Shown here in pieces: positions 35,433-45,041 of a stretch of DNA of 64,000 nt. This DNA is from JAWXCE01 sp034440495 (GTDB lineage: Bacteria > Pseudomonadota > Alphaproteobacteria > Rhizobiales > Rhodomicrobiaceae). Below the pieces are notes generated by a model. The model ran no database searches, had not been told where the DNA came from, and saw only the letters and a list, made by a program, of their open reading frames with translations. Position 1 is the stretch's first letter; the number at the start of each line of letters is the position of its first letter. The stretch covers positions 8,707 through 72,706 of the forward strand of contig JAWXCE010000041.1 in the NCBI GenBank assembly GCA_034440495.1, given 5' to 3'. Made by a program: the position numbers and the translations under genes.

Positions 35433-36475
35433 TGCACGGTTGCGGCTGCGCGCTTCGCGTCCGCCATAGATGCGGCAAGCCTTAACGCATGGATAAGGCT
35501 GGAAGGGTTAGCCCGTCCCGTGCCTGCAATATTGAACGCGGTTCCATGATCGGGCGACGTGCGGATGAACGGCAGGCCCAGCGTAACATTAACACCCTCA
35601 TCGAAAGCCAGCGTTTTGATGGGGATGAGCGCCTGATCGTGATACATCGCGATTACCACGTCATAGGCCGCACGCGCGCGCTCGTGAAACAGAGTGTCGG
35701 CCGGGTGTGGGCCAGTGACCCGCATACCTTGCAACCTGAGTTGCTCGATGGCTGGCGCTATGATGGTTTGCTCCTCCGTGCCCATGTCCCCATTTTCACC
35801 TGCGTGCGGATTAAGTCCGGTGATGGCAAGGCGCGGGTGCAAGACACCGAAAAACTGTCGTAGATCAGATGCAACGGTGAGTGCCGTTGAAATAATCAAG
35901 TTCTGGGTAATCGCAGACGGGGCCGCGTGCAACGGAATATGGATTGTGAGGGGAACGACACGCAAGCTTGGGGCCGCAATCATCATCACAGGATTGCAAG
36001 GGTAGCCGGCGTCGCGGGCAAGCTGCCCAAGATATTCTGTATGACCGGGATGTTGAAAACCCGCCGCGCGCAAAATATGTTTGGCGATTGGATTTGTAAC
36101 GACGGCCCTTGCTGTGCCTGCTATTGTGGCAGCGACAGCAAACTTGATGGCGTGCAAGGTAGCGAGAGCGTTCTGGACGTCAGCACGGCCCGGCATTGAG
36201 GTTTTATGGAGAGGAATATTATAAACGGGCAAAGCCTCGTTAAAAAGTAAAGAACTATGGTCGATAGAGGCGACTTCGACAATGTCGGCGTTGGGAGCAA
36301 TGTTTAGCGCCGTCTCTCTAATATTAGCCAAATCTCCTATATAACAGAAAGGAGAAATATGCTCCTTTTCTCGCGCGAGCCAAGATTTAAGGGCGATTTC
36401 GGGCCCTATGCCAGCAGGATCACCCATGGTCATGGCTATGGGAGATACTGGATTTGTAGGTCTGCAATTATTCAT
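35429..36475 (-). CDS. pdxA: 4-hydroxythreonine-4-phosphate dehydrogenase PdxA
   Basis: PdxA oxidises 4-phosphohydroxy-L-threonine for pyridoxal phosphate synthesis via the DXP-dependent route. The 348 residues contain AMTMGDPAGIGPEI at the N-terminus, metal-ligand histidines in GHTEYLGQLA and MYHDQALIPIK, and TSPDHGTAFNIAGTG near the C-terminus. It sits between surA and rsmA, overlapping rsmA by four bases. Confidence 0.95.
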   Translation of the reverse strand: MNNCRPTNPVSPIAMTMGDPAGIGPEIALKSWLAREKEHISPFCYIGDLANIRETALNIAPNADIVEVASIDHSSLLFNEALPVYNIPLHKTSMPGRADVQNALATLHAIKFAVAATIAGTARAVVTNPIAKHILRAAGFQHPGHTEYLGQLARDAGYPCNPVMMIAAPSLRVVPLTIHIPLHAAPSAITQNLIISTALTVASDLRQFFGVLHPRLAITGLNPHAGENGDMGTEEQTIIAPAIEQLRLQGMRVTGPHPADTLFHERARAAYDVVIAMYHDQALIPIKTLAFDEGVNVTLGLPFIRTSPDHGTAFNIAGTGRANPSSLIHALRLAASMADAKRAAATVQ

Positions 36476-36495
36476 AAACCTAATGCAATGAGAAA

Positions 36496-37614
36496 CTAAA
36501 GCGTGGGCTGAATATGGGCTTTTTTTCTGAGCGTATTCAGATGCCCTTTGGCTTGAATTTGGAACTCCTGCTGCCGTTTGTCACTTTTTTCATCAGCCTT
36601 GGGGCCACCAGCAGCAGGAGCAGCGGCGGTTTTATTGCACACTGCATAGGTCTCTACGCCGTCTTTGAGAATAATAGGCGGCGTCATTTGTCCAGCCGCA
36701 CTTTTCGCAATTAGCGCCCTTGCCTCCGGACTAAAACCGTCAAGAGGCTTTTTCTGGTGCTTCACTAAGGAAGCATTAATGAGTTTCGCTTGGGAATCGA
36801 GTGCTTCGCAGGTGGAAAAGCGCTGGCGAAGATTGTCCGCGCTCGACCAAAGGCGACCAAGCTGCTTTTGGTCTGCTCCTGACGGGAGGGAGAGCCTTAC
36901 CGCTCGCAGATCATAAACCATCTTCTCTGAAACAGCGGTTTCATCGCTGTCCCCTATAGCCACAGCATTTTGGATGCGAAAACTATACCGGCGCCGAATG
37001 AGTGTTAGCCACGCGATCTGTGCGCGCTTCTTGTCCTTAAAAGTTTTAGGGTCAACGCCAGCGCTTTTGAGCTGCGCGAAAAGTTCGTCCGAATTCGATA
37101 CGGTTTTGCCGTCGTCCGTTTTCTTGACGAACTGCTGCATAACTTCCTGATCTGTTACGACAACGCCATTTTCTTTCGCATCCTGGAGCATTAGCTTTTC
37201 ATCGATCAGCTCGTCCAATGCCTTTTGTCGCAGGCTTGACATTCTGCCCTGAACTACACGCGCCTGAATTGACTTTTGTAACTCACCAATGAACTCACGC
37301 TGAAGAGCGACTTGCTCTTCCTTATTGCGAGGTGCTTCGCGAGTCTGAACGAATGCTTTGAATTTTTCTTGTGTTTCTGGCTTCTTGATAATCGACTGAA
37401 ATTGTGATTTCAGCTCTTCGTTAAAACCGGAGGTGATCGCGAGAAAGCGTTGCCGTTGTTCAACCTCGCGTGTGGATATAGGCTCACCATTGACAAGAGC
37501 AGCCACACCCAAATCGGCGATAGCAGGAGACACAAAGATTGAAGCCAGCACAATGAATGCAAGCAAAGGTGCGGCTCTACGAATATGAATGCCAAAATAG
37601 ATCAATTTAATCAT
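36496..37614 (-). CDS. surA: SurA N-terminal-domain periplasmic chaperone
   Basis: SurA escorts outer-membrane proteins through the periplasm. The 372-residue product has a signal peptide (about 1-33, ending near SPAIADLG), a SurA_N chaperone core (VAALVNGEPISTREVEQRQR, then KALDELIDEKLMLQDAKENG) and a C-terminal segment ending LRKKAHI. I see no convincing parvulin domain in the expected place; the region near 300-335 (MTPPIILKDGVETYAVCNK) may be a degenerate one, so chaperone activity without isomerase is likely. Position next to lptD, its best-known client, supports the role. Confidence 0.88.
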   Translation of the reverse strand: MIKLIYFGIHIRRAAPLLAFIVLASIFVSPAIADLGVAALVNGEPISTREVEQRQRFLAITSGFNEELKSQFQSIIKKPETQEKFKAFVQTREAPRNKEEQVALQREFIGELQKSIQARVVQGRMSSLRQKALDELIDEKLMLQDAKENGVVVTDQEVMQQFVKKTDDGKTVSNSDELFAQLKSAGVDPKTFKDKKRAQIAWLTLIRRRYSFRIQNAVAIGDSDETAVSEKMVYDLRAVRLSLPSGADQKQLGRLWSSADNLRQRFSTCEALDSQAKLINASLVKHQKKPLDGFSPEARALIAKSAAGQMTPPIILKDGVETYAVCNKTAAAPAAGGPKADEKSDKRQQEFQIQAKGHLNTLRKKAHIQPTL

Positions 37615-37745
37615 ATTAGAAACTTGGTTCTGTTGGTCTTTGCGTTCTAAACAATATTATGCAGTATGAATAAACCGTTTTCGAAGCGCAATTATGGCTA
37701 CTTTAGCGTTTTAGCTCAACCTTGGCCTGCAAAAGCCAAGCACTG

Positions 37746-40043
37746 TTACTTAATCAGGCTTGCTTCTGGCGAAATCTCGCCAATGCTGTCTGTCGTTTCC
37801 GACGAACTGCCTACACCCTTAAGCTCGAAACGAACCAGTACACTCTCATCAGGCTTAATGTCGCCATCTTCAATAAACTGTTGAGCATAAGTGACAGAAA
37901 GCACAAAGCACTCGTCCGCATAGCGGATGCCTACGCTGTCACGAATAAATTGATCGTCCGCGATGTCATATCGGACATCGGCGAATAATGTCCAGAATTC
38001 GGAAAGCCGCAAGGCCGCAAGGCCAGAGAATTCCTCACGATCGTCGTTAAAGCCGAGTTCAGGCTGCGCTTTTGCATCCACATAGCTCGCGGCGCCATAA
38101 AGTGGGCCGACCGAGGCTACAACCTGGATGTCCTGCCTTTGTAGCTCAAGATCTTTCTGATCAAAGCGCGACTGGGAAATGAACCGAAGATTTTGCGGGG
38201 TGTTCACATAAAAGCCCGTAACATAATCTGAAGCGGTTTCTCCAAGCCCAGTATCGTTCGAATATGCGTTCTGACCGGCCACCTGATAACTTTGGCCCGC
38301 CAGAGTGCGTACGCTCCAGCCGGAGTTCGTCTGGAAGCTATATTGCGCTCCTACATTAGCTCGCGTTCCGGTCTCAAGCCGGTCATAGCCAGAGAATTTA
38401 TCAATATCGAAGAGAAGCGTATCATCAAAAATCAGGCTGTTTGCGTCCTCATTTGGCACAGCCTCCTGATCGTTTACGCCGGGGCGCGCAATGACCTGAG
38501 CAATGGGCTCAATCGTGTGTGATGCTGCTGCTGTGTGTTTAACAAATGGGTAACGATATTCCACGCCCGCCGCTGCGGTGCCACGAGCGATGGTGTCGCC
38601 ATCACTGTCCTCCGTGCTGATCGGATCAGTGAAACTTGAAACTCTGTAAATATCGCCGCGGGCGTACACGAAAGGTGTAATCACCTGACCAATAGGGTCA
38701 GTAAACGATTTCCGCCACGTGCTTTCAGCGACCACGCGGTGCGTATCGGCGCCATCTTCGCGAGTGAGCGACAATGCATTAGCGTTGAAGCTAAGTTCGC
38801 CGCCGATCACAGGATCATTAAAAATATAATTGTAGTCGATTACCGGATGAACAGTCGAGTCAGCTTCATTCGTCTCTTTGAACGTTAACCCGCCAAAGTG
38901 ATACATGCGCGCGGAGAAGTAGTTTTTCTCACTTTGTCCGGTCAGGTAGACTTGAGAGATACGGTCTGTTGCAAAGATATTGTCGATTTTATAAAAACGC
39001 CGAAACGTATCATCCGATTCAATGATGCCGTCCCAGCCCCATTTCCAGAATGACCCCAGGCTGAACTCCCCTTTTGTATCGATCGAGCCGCGAAACTCCT
39101 CATCGATGAACTCGTTCGGGCTATCATCGTAAACGCCGGAAACGCGGATGCGGTAGCTGCCAGTGTCGAGCTTATGACGCCAATCAGCTTTCAACAGGAA
39201 GCCAGCTTCTGTCGTTACAACGGGCGTAACCGTAAGATCGTAACTTGGGGAGAAGGCATAGTAATAAGGGATCTCTGCCGTGAATCCGAGTTCGGTCGAA
39301 TTGCTGTAGGTAGGCGTCAGAAAGCCTGAACGGCGCTTAACAGTCGGATCGGCATGGTAAAAATATGGAACATAGACCAGAGGAACGCCAAAAAATTCAA
39401 GCTTGGCGTTCTCGTAGTAAATGTTCTGCTCCTCCTTCTTGTGTATGATTTTTGTCGCTTTGATACGCCAGATCGGAGCGGCGTCTGGGTTTTTTTCGCA
39501 AGCCTTACACGGCGTGAATTGCCCGTTTTCAAACTCGGTGGTTTCGCCGTCGATCCGCTTAGCATTCTCAGCGGATATGCGCGCGTCATCTTTTGTGACC
39601 ACTTTCAGCGTCTGGATAAAGCCGTCACGGAAGTTGTCAGTGAGCGTAATTTTGTCAGCATTTACCACTGAACCATCCGGCTCTTTGATACGGACGTTTC
39701 CGGAGGCCGTGAGGGTATTATTGCCCTGATCGTAAATGATTTCGTCCGCCAGAAGGACATAGTTATTGTAATAAATCTCGATATTGCCTTTGGCGACAAC
39801 GCGATTGTTCTGACGGTCATAAACCATCTGGTCGGCCTGGAGAAGAAGCGGCTGGTTTTTGTTCGCGCCGAATTGTTGCTTCAGCAAACCCTCGCCGGTC
39901 TCAGCCGCGAAAGCCGCGCCAATGCTGGCGACCAAAACCGCGCTTGCAACCCCCAGAATGCGGGCCGCTGTATATAAGCCAGAGGACTTTTCAGTCAATC
40001 TCATGCCAATCCCGCTATTCATGACAGTCCGGCCAAGTGACAT
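37746..40043 (-). CDS. lptD: LPS-assembly outer-membrane protein LptD
   Basis: LptD forms with LptE the outer-membrane gate that inserts LPS. The 765 residues comprise a signal peptide (about 30-50, ending AAFAAETG), an OstA/LptA-like N-terminal domain (QADQMVYDRQNNRVVAKGN, then LTASGNVRI) and a large C-terminal beta-barrel. Cysteines in FTPCKACEKNP could take part in the disulphide switch, though only this pair and one near the C-terminus (ECFVLSV) are seen. The ATG at 40043 has GGAAG upstream and overlaps the lptG end. Confidence 0.94.
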   Translation of the reverse strand: MSLGRTVMNSGIGMRLTEKSSGLYTAARILGVASAVLVASIGAAFAAETGEGLLKQQFGANKNQPLLLQADQMVYDRQNNRVVAKGNIEIYYNNYVLLADEIIYDQGNNTLTASGNVRIKEPDGSVVNADKITLTDNFRDGFIQTLKVVTKDDARISAENAKRIDGETTEFENGQFTPCKACEKNPDAAPIWRIKATKIIHKKEEQNIYYENAKLEFFGVPLVYVPYFYHADPTVKRRSGFLTPTYSNSTELGFTAEIPYYYAFSPSYDLTVTPVVTTEAGFLLKADWRHKLDTGSYRIRVSGVYDDSPNEFIDEEFRGSIDTKGEFSLGSFWKWGWDGIIESDDTFRRFYKIDNIFATDRISQVYLTGQSEKNYFSARMYHFGGLTFKETNEADSTVHPVIDYNYIFNDPVIGGELSFNANALSLTREDGADTHRVVAESTWRKSFTDPIGQVITPFVYARGDIYRVSSFTDPISTEDSDGDTIARGTAAAGVEYRYPFVKHTAAASHTIEPIAQVIARPGVNDQEAVPNEDANSLIFDDTLLFDIDKFSGYDRLETGTRANVGAQYSFQTNSGWSVRTLAGQSYQVAGQNAYSNDTGLGETASDYVTGFYVNTPQNLRFISQSRFDQKDLELQRQDIQVVASVGPLYGAASYVDAKAQPELGFNDDREEFSGLAALRLSEFWTLFADVRYDIADDQFIRDSVGIRYADECFVLSVTYAQQFIEDGDIKPDESVLVRFELKGVGSSSETTDSIGEISPEASLIK

Positions 40044-40045
40044 TC

Positions 40046-41140
40046 TCAACCATCTTCCTGCTTTAACAGCACTGTTAGGGCCAAAAATGTGGCGATGAGG
40101 ATCGGTGCCCAAGCGGCCACCTGAGCGGACACCAAACCCGAACTCCCCAATTTTCGCGACAATTCCGAGAAAATGAAGAAACCGAATCCGGTGGTCAAAC
40201 CTGTGATTACCATAGTCTGGATTTTACCGAAACGAAAGGCTCTCAAGGTGCATGTCGCAGCAACAAGCACCATCGCCGCCATAAGTAATGGCTTAGCGAG
40301 TAGCGATTGATAGTAAAGCTTATATTTATCAGAAGAAAGACCTGCTCGCTCTGCAAACTCGATGAATCTAGGCAATTCCCAGAAAGAGATGCTCTCCAGA
40401 GAGCCGATGCTCTCAGTCGCTTGTTCAGGGGTGAGATATGTACTTACAAGGTACTGTTTATGAAACGAGGACTGACCATCGCCGCTGTTAATTTGAGCGT
40501 TTTCTAGTTGCCAATATCCATTCTTCAAAGTGGCTTTTTGCGCCTCGATCCGTTCAAGAAATTTTTTGCTGCTGTCAAATTGCAACAGGCTTACGCCAGC
40601 GAGAGAAATCCCCCGGTTGGCGACTGCTTTTGCGTAGATTATTGACTGGCCGTCGGCACCGTCCTGGCGCAACCAAGCGCCGCCGCCGCGCTTCGACAAC
40701 ACCGATTTGTCCGCCCCAAAACTCTCGGCGTAAAGCTTCTCGGAGTAGGCTTTGGCTTTCGCCGCGAGTGGATTGTAGACGGTAATCGCCGCAACCCCGA
40801 TTATTAGCGCAACCAGCAACCCTGGTTGCAGAAATTGCCATACGGAGACGCCGGAGGAGCGGATGATAATCAGTTCCGATGAGCGGCTGAACATCAAAAA
40901 TGCTCCCATGGAGCCAATGAGCACCGCGAAGGGCATGATGAGTTCGGTGAACGCCGGAAGGCGGAGAAATGTTATGAAAGCCAGAGTCGCGGTTGAAGCA
41001 CCGCCTTTTTTACCGCCCTCGCGAAGAATTTCGATGAAGTCGATAAAGAAAATCAGAATGTAGCAAAGAAAAAATACGCTGACGATAGCCAACAGGAAAC
41101 GCTTCGACATGTATCGTCCAAGCGTGCTGATGGCCGTCAT
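40046..41140 (-). CDS. lptG: LPS export permease LptG
   Basis: LptG is one of the two permeases of the LptB2FG ABC transporter that extracts LPS from the inner membrane. The 364 residues have six transmembrane helices, three at each end (about 14-34, 60-80, 102-122 and 270-360), around a periplasmic beta-jellyroll. It starts MTAISTLGRYMSKRF, a typical LptG opening. It follows lptF with a 49-bp gap and its stop lies at the lptD start. Confidence 0.93.
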   Translation of the reverse strand: MTAISTLGRYMSKRFLLAIVSVFFLCYILIFFIDFIEILREGGKKGGASTATLAFITFLRLPAFTELIMPFAVLIGSMGAFLMFSRSSELIIIRSSGVSVWQFLQPGLLVALIIGVAAITVYNPLAAKAKAYSEKLYAESFGADKSVLSKRGGGAWLRQDGADGQSIIYAKAVANRGISLAGVSLLQFDSSKKFLERIEAQKATLKNGYWQLENAQINSGDGQSSFHKQYLVSTYLTPEQATESIGSLESISFWELPRFIEFAERAGLSSDKYKLYYQSLLAKPLLMAAMVLVAATCTLRAFRFGKIQTMVITGLTTGFGFFIFSELSRKLGSSGLVSAQVAAWAPILIATFLALTVLLKQEDG

Positions 41141-41189
41141 GCTTTATAGTCCCCGGTTCGCCGTTGCCAGACGTGTGCTGAAGCGAGTG

Positions 41190-42350
41190 TCATTTTTGCG
41201 GCGCGAGACGAAGAGAGCGTAGTCTGAATGAAATTGATGGTATTTTCAGCGGTTTGATGTGCAAAGCCAGCATGAGCAAAACGCCAGCGATGGCGACAAG
41301 GGGCAGGCCATACATGGCGGCAACCGCCCACGCTTTCTTCGCCGCCATGTTCGTCAAGGTAAGGCCGATGACGCGGAATATGGCGGCGATGCTGAAAGCC
41401 ATGATTAGGCTTTCCATCCGTCCTTCGCGGGTGGTGCGTGCATACCCTAAATGCAGAACGGCAATCAGCACGAACAGGATGGGGTAGATCGGGCTTGACA
41501 ACCGTTCGTGCAATTCAGCATAAAACTTGCCTTTGTTTTTCTTATACTCAACGCTATTCTCGTTGGGCCAGATGAGTTCGTGTAGAAACAGCTCGCGCGG
41601 CTTGAAGTCCTGTTCGCCAGATTTACTTTTTTTGTCAGAGGCAGTCAGTTGATCGAGGTCGAATAAATAGCTGTCGAAAGATACAATGTTGACCTCGGGG
41701 TCATTAGGCTGCTGACGGTGGATATGCCCCTCATACATAATGAGGAATGATTTCCCCGCCTGTTCAACGATGCGTCCATAGTCGGCAAGATATGTCATAA
41801 CGCGCTTTGCGTCGCGCTCGTCATGCACCATGAGGCCGAGCAGTTTGCCCTCGCGGTCGCGGTCGCGGATGTGGAATGTCAAACCCTTGTCGGCGCTGGA
41901 AAACTGCCCCGGCTGAAGCACCTGCGAGATGATGTCGGTGCGCACCTGCGTGATATATTCTTTCAGCAGCCGCATGCTTTTGGGCAGGAAGTAAGCGTTT
42001 ACCGCAAGCGTGAACAGCATAACGATGACGCCTAAAAGCAGAAAGGGCTTTAGCACCCGCCAAACAGGCGATCCGGCGGCCGTCAATACGATCAGCTCGC
42101 TGTCGCTGTTGATGCGGTTCAGTGTATGCAGACACGCGATCAGCAAAGCGACCGGCGCGACGATCGCAATAAGATTGGGAATGGCGAGTGATGTAATTTT
42201 CAGGAATAAAAGGAAACCCTGACCCTGACTTGTCATCAGCGAAAGCTGTTTGAGCGCCGATGAAAGCCAGACAATCAGCGTCAAGGTGATCAGAATCATG
42301 AGGAGGGCGTTCGCCGCTTGGCGAAACAGGTAGCGCCCGATGAGATCCAT
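41190..42350 (-). CDS. lptF: LPS export permease LptF
   Basis: LptF is the second LptB2FG permease. The 386-residue protein opens MDLIGRYLFRQAANALL and has the six-helix, central jellyroll layout, including NRINSDSELIVLTAAGSP (the coupling-helix region for the LptB ATPase) near 80-97. First gene of lptF-lptG-lptD-surA-pdxA-rsmA; divergent from pepA. lptB is not in this window. Confidence 0.93.
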   Translation of the reverse strand: MDLIGRYLFRQAANALLMILITLTLIVWLSSALKQLSLMTSQGQGFLLFLKITSLAIPNLIAIVAPVALLIACLHTLNRINSDSELIVLTAAGSPVWRVLKPFLLLGVIVMLFTLAVNAYFLPKSMRLLKEYITQVRTDIISQVLQPGQFSSADKGLTFHIRDRDREGKLLGLMVHDERDAKRVMTYLADYGRIVEQAGKSFLIMYEGHIHRQQPNDPEVNIVSFDSYLFDLDQLTASDKKSKSGEQDFKPRELFLHELIWPNENSVEYKKNKGKFYAELHERLSSPIYPILFVLIAVLHLGYARTTREGRMESLIMAFSIAAIFRVIGLTLTNMAAKKAWAVAAMYGLPLVAIAGVLLMLALHIKPLKIPSISFRLRSLRLAPQK

Positions 42351-42535
42351 GCAGAGAAAACCTTATTAACTGCTTTGTCAGTTTCATTAATCCATGGCTA
42401 ATTTTCGGCCATCCGTCAAAGGCGTGTTGCAAAGCTCAACAGACGTTGTAAATTGAACTCCGGATAATTCCCGTCAGGCTGCGACTTTTTCCCAACAAGC
42501 GTTCGTCCTGAGCCTTTGGCGGGGCAATCGTCAGG

Positions 42536-44095
42536 ATGCAAAATTACTCAATGATCGATCCCTCCATTATACACTTCGTTCCACTGAAAAAGCCGGAAGG
42601 CCAAACGCTTGCGCTTTTTATAGATGAAAGCGGCGCGCTGCCGCCCACGGCTAAGTTTCTCGATCAAAAATCCAGGGGAACACTGTCAAAGGCCATGGGC
42701 GCGACGGATTTTAAAGGTAAGTCAAAAAGCGTCATCGAAGTGCTGGCGCCCGCCGAACTGCCGTTTGACCGTGTGCTGATGACGGGGGTTGGAAAATATG
42801 AAGATCACACTCCGAATGACTGGTTGAATATTGGCGGTGTGCTGGGGGCTAAATTCTCAGGCCTCAAGAATGGCGTCGCTGGCGTTGTCGCGGAGACAAA
42901 CGGGAAGGGCGCGCCCATTTCCGGCGAAAGCGTCGCCAATATAGCGCTTGGCATGATGCTGCGCAGCTACAAGTTTAAGAAATACAAAACAAAAAAGCCC
43001 GATCCGGCCGAAAACGACGATCTGGGCGGCGTTTCTAAAATTGAAATTTACTGTTCATCTCCCAACGAAGCTTCGTCGCACTTTGCGCATCTACAGGCGG
43101 TGGGCGAGGGCGTCGTCATGGCGCGCGACCTTGTGAACGAGCCCGCGAACGTTTTGGGGCCGTTGGAATTTGCGGACAGATTGCGCGCATTTGAAGATCA
43201 TGGCCTCGATGTTGAGGTGCTGGACGAGGGCAAGCTTGCGGAGTTGAAAATGCTGGCGCTGCTCGGCGTCGGCCAGGGCAGCGATAAACCGACATTTGCG
43301 GTTGTGATGCGCTGGAATGGTACAAAAAACAAACGGGCAAAACCTATCGCGTTTATCGGTAAAGGCGTGACCTTCGACACCGGCGGCATTTCTATGAAGC
43401 CGGCGGCGGGCATGGAAGATATGAAGGGCGATATGGGCGGTGCGGCCTGTGTTGCAGGGCTGATGCTCGAACTCGCAAAGCGCCGGGCGCCGGTGAATGT
43501 TGTGGGCGTAGTCGGTTTGGTCGAAAACATGAACAGCGGCGGCGCGCAGCGGCCAGGTGATATCATCATTTCTATGTCGGGCCAGACAATCGAGATTTTG
43601 AACACCGACGCCGAGGGGCGTCTGGTACTGGCTGACCTGCTGACCTATACGCAGGAGTACATAAAACCGAAGTTCGCCGTCACGCTGGCGACATTGACCG
43701 GCGCAATAATCGTGGCGCTTGGCAAAGAATATGCCGGTGTGTTCAGCAATAACGACCAGCTTTGTGAAAGATTAGTAAGCGCGGGGCAAGATACGGATGA
43801 AAAGGTCTGGCGGCTGCCCCTCAGCGCAAAATATGACAAGCTGATCGACTCCAGCACAGCCGATATGAAGAACATTGGCGGCCGCGATGCTGGGTCGATA
43901 ACGGCCGCGCAGTTTCTGAAACGTTTCGTGAACAACGATTTGCCATGGGCGCACATCGATATTGCTGGCACCGCCATGGCGTCACCGTCGACGGACATCA
44001 ATCAGAGCTGGGGTTCAGGCTTTGGCGTGCGGCTGCTCGACAGGCTTGTGCATCGTTATTACGAAACCCCGTCCCCCAAGGACGCTGCTAGCTAA
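42536..44095 (+). CDS. pepA: Leucyl aminopeptidase (M17)
   Basis: PepA is a hexameric two-metal cytosolic aminopeptidase; in E. coli it also acts as a DNA-binding accessory factor. The 519-residue length is normal. The M17 catalytic domain (after about 190) contains GKGVTFDTGGISMKPA with metal and lysine ligands and the signature NTDAEGRLVLADLL. Start is uncertain between ATG 42536 and ATG 42551. It is divergent from lptF, as in many proteobacteria. Confidence 0.94.
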   Translation: MQNYSMIDPSIIHFVPLKKPEGQTLALFIDESGALPPTAKFLDQKSRGTLSKAMGATDFKGKSKSVIEVLAPAELPFDRVLMTGVGKYEDHTPNDWLNIGGVLGAKFSGLKNGVAGVVAETNGKGAPISGESVANIALGMMLRSYKFKKYKTKKPDPAENDDLGGVSKIEIYCSSPNEASSHFAHLQAVGEGVVMARDLVNEPANVLGPLEFADRLRAFEDHGLDVEVLDEGKLAELKMLALLGVGQGSDKPTFAVVMRWNGTKNKRAKPIAFIGKGVTFDTGGISMKPAAGMEDMKGDMGGAACVAGLMLELAKRRAPVNVVGVVGLVENMNSGGAQRPGDIIISMSGQTIEILNTDAEGRLVLADLLTYTQEYIKPKFAVTLATLTGAIIVALGKEYAGVFSNNDQLCERLVSAGQDTDEKVWRLPLSAKYDKLIDSSTADMKNIGGRDAGSITAAQFLKRFVNNDLPWAHIDIAGTAMASPSTDINQSWGSGFGVRLLDRLVHRYYETPSPKDAAS

Positions 44096-44172
44096 TTTTC
44101 CATAATACCCCTTATGCGAATCACGCGACTTGCCAGATGGCATTTTGTCAAGATGATTAACGAGGTCTTAAC

Positions 44173-45024
44173 GTGGATGATGTGGATGATGGTGAAAAAA
44201 AGCAGGCCGCAGACGCGTTAGTCCGGCTGTTGGACGTGGTGGCTGCGCTCCGGAGGCCGGTCACTGGCTGCGACTGGGATATCAAGCAGACGGCGAAGAC
44301 GATTGTGCCTTACACCATCGAAGAAGCCTACGAAGTCGCCGAAGCAATAGAAATCTCCGATACAGAGAATCTTAAAGAAGAGCTTGGAGACTTGCTATTC
44401 AACGTCGTGTATCATGCAAGACTAGCCGAAGAATCGGGCGACTTCGATTTTGGCGCTATCGCGGCCGCCGCCGCCAACAAAATGATCCGGCGTCACCCGC
44501 ATGTGTTTAAAGAGTCGGATGACCCACTTGCGATCGCCGCCCGCGCTAACCTTCCCGGCGTCTGGAGTTCAATTAAAGCCGCAGAGAAGGCGCTAAAATT
44601 ATCCGAGTCTGGCCAAACCGCAGCGGCGCCAAGCGTGCTTGATGGCGTAGCGGTGGGGCAGCCTGCTTTATCGCGCGCCGTGAAGCTGCAAAAACAGGCG
44701 CGCGATGCCGGTTTTGATTGGCCGGATTTTTCACACGTTATCGCTAAAGTCGACGAAGAGCTCGCTGAGCTAAAGGCTGAGTTAGTGGACGGCGCTTCAC
44801 CAGATGCCGCATATGAAGAGTTCGGCGACCTCATGTTCGCTCTTGTCGAGGTCGCGTGGCGACGCGGCTTCGATCCCGAGACGGCCCTCCGCGCCGCTAA
44901 CGGCAAATTTACACGTCGTTTTCATGGCATTGAAGCCGCAGCTCGCGAGCAATCTAAAAAGCTCGACGAATTGTCATATGAGGAGCTTTTAGGTTTGTGG
45001 AGATCTGCAAAACTCTCGACATAA
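44173..45024 (+). CDS. mazG: Nucleoside triphosphate pyrophosphohydrolase MazG
   Basis: MazG hydrolyses (d)NTPs to monophosphates, removing damaged nucleotides and modulating ppGpp effects. The 283 residues hold two MazG domains: N-terminal with EEAYEVAEAI and EELGDLLFNVVYHARLAEE, and C-terminal with EELAELKAEL and EFGDLMFALVEVAWR. The start is GTG at 44173 with GAGG upstream. It is convergent with hflX, 17 bp apart; in many relatives mazG is co-directional. Confidence 0.94.
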   Translation: MDDVDDGEKKQAADALVRLLDVVAALRRPVTGCDWDIKQTAKTIVPYTIEEAYEVAEAIEISDTENLKEELGDLLFNVVYHARLAEESGDFDFGAIAAAAANKMIRRHPHVFKESDDPLAIAARANLPGVWSSIKAAEKALKLSESGQTAAAPSVLDGVAVGQPALSRAVKLQKQARDAGFDWPDFSHVIAKVDEELAELKAELVDGASPDAAYEEFGDLMFALVEVAWRRGFDPETALRAANGKFTRRFHGIEAAAREQSKKLDELSYEELLGLWRSAKLST

Positions 45025-45041
45025 TATTCAGCTAGACTTTA

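Noticed and set aside
37721..37741. CTTGGC...GCCAAG hairpin after lptD
   Set aside because: Six-base stem without a T run on the minus strand; too weak to call a terminator.
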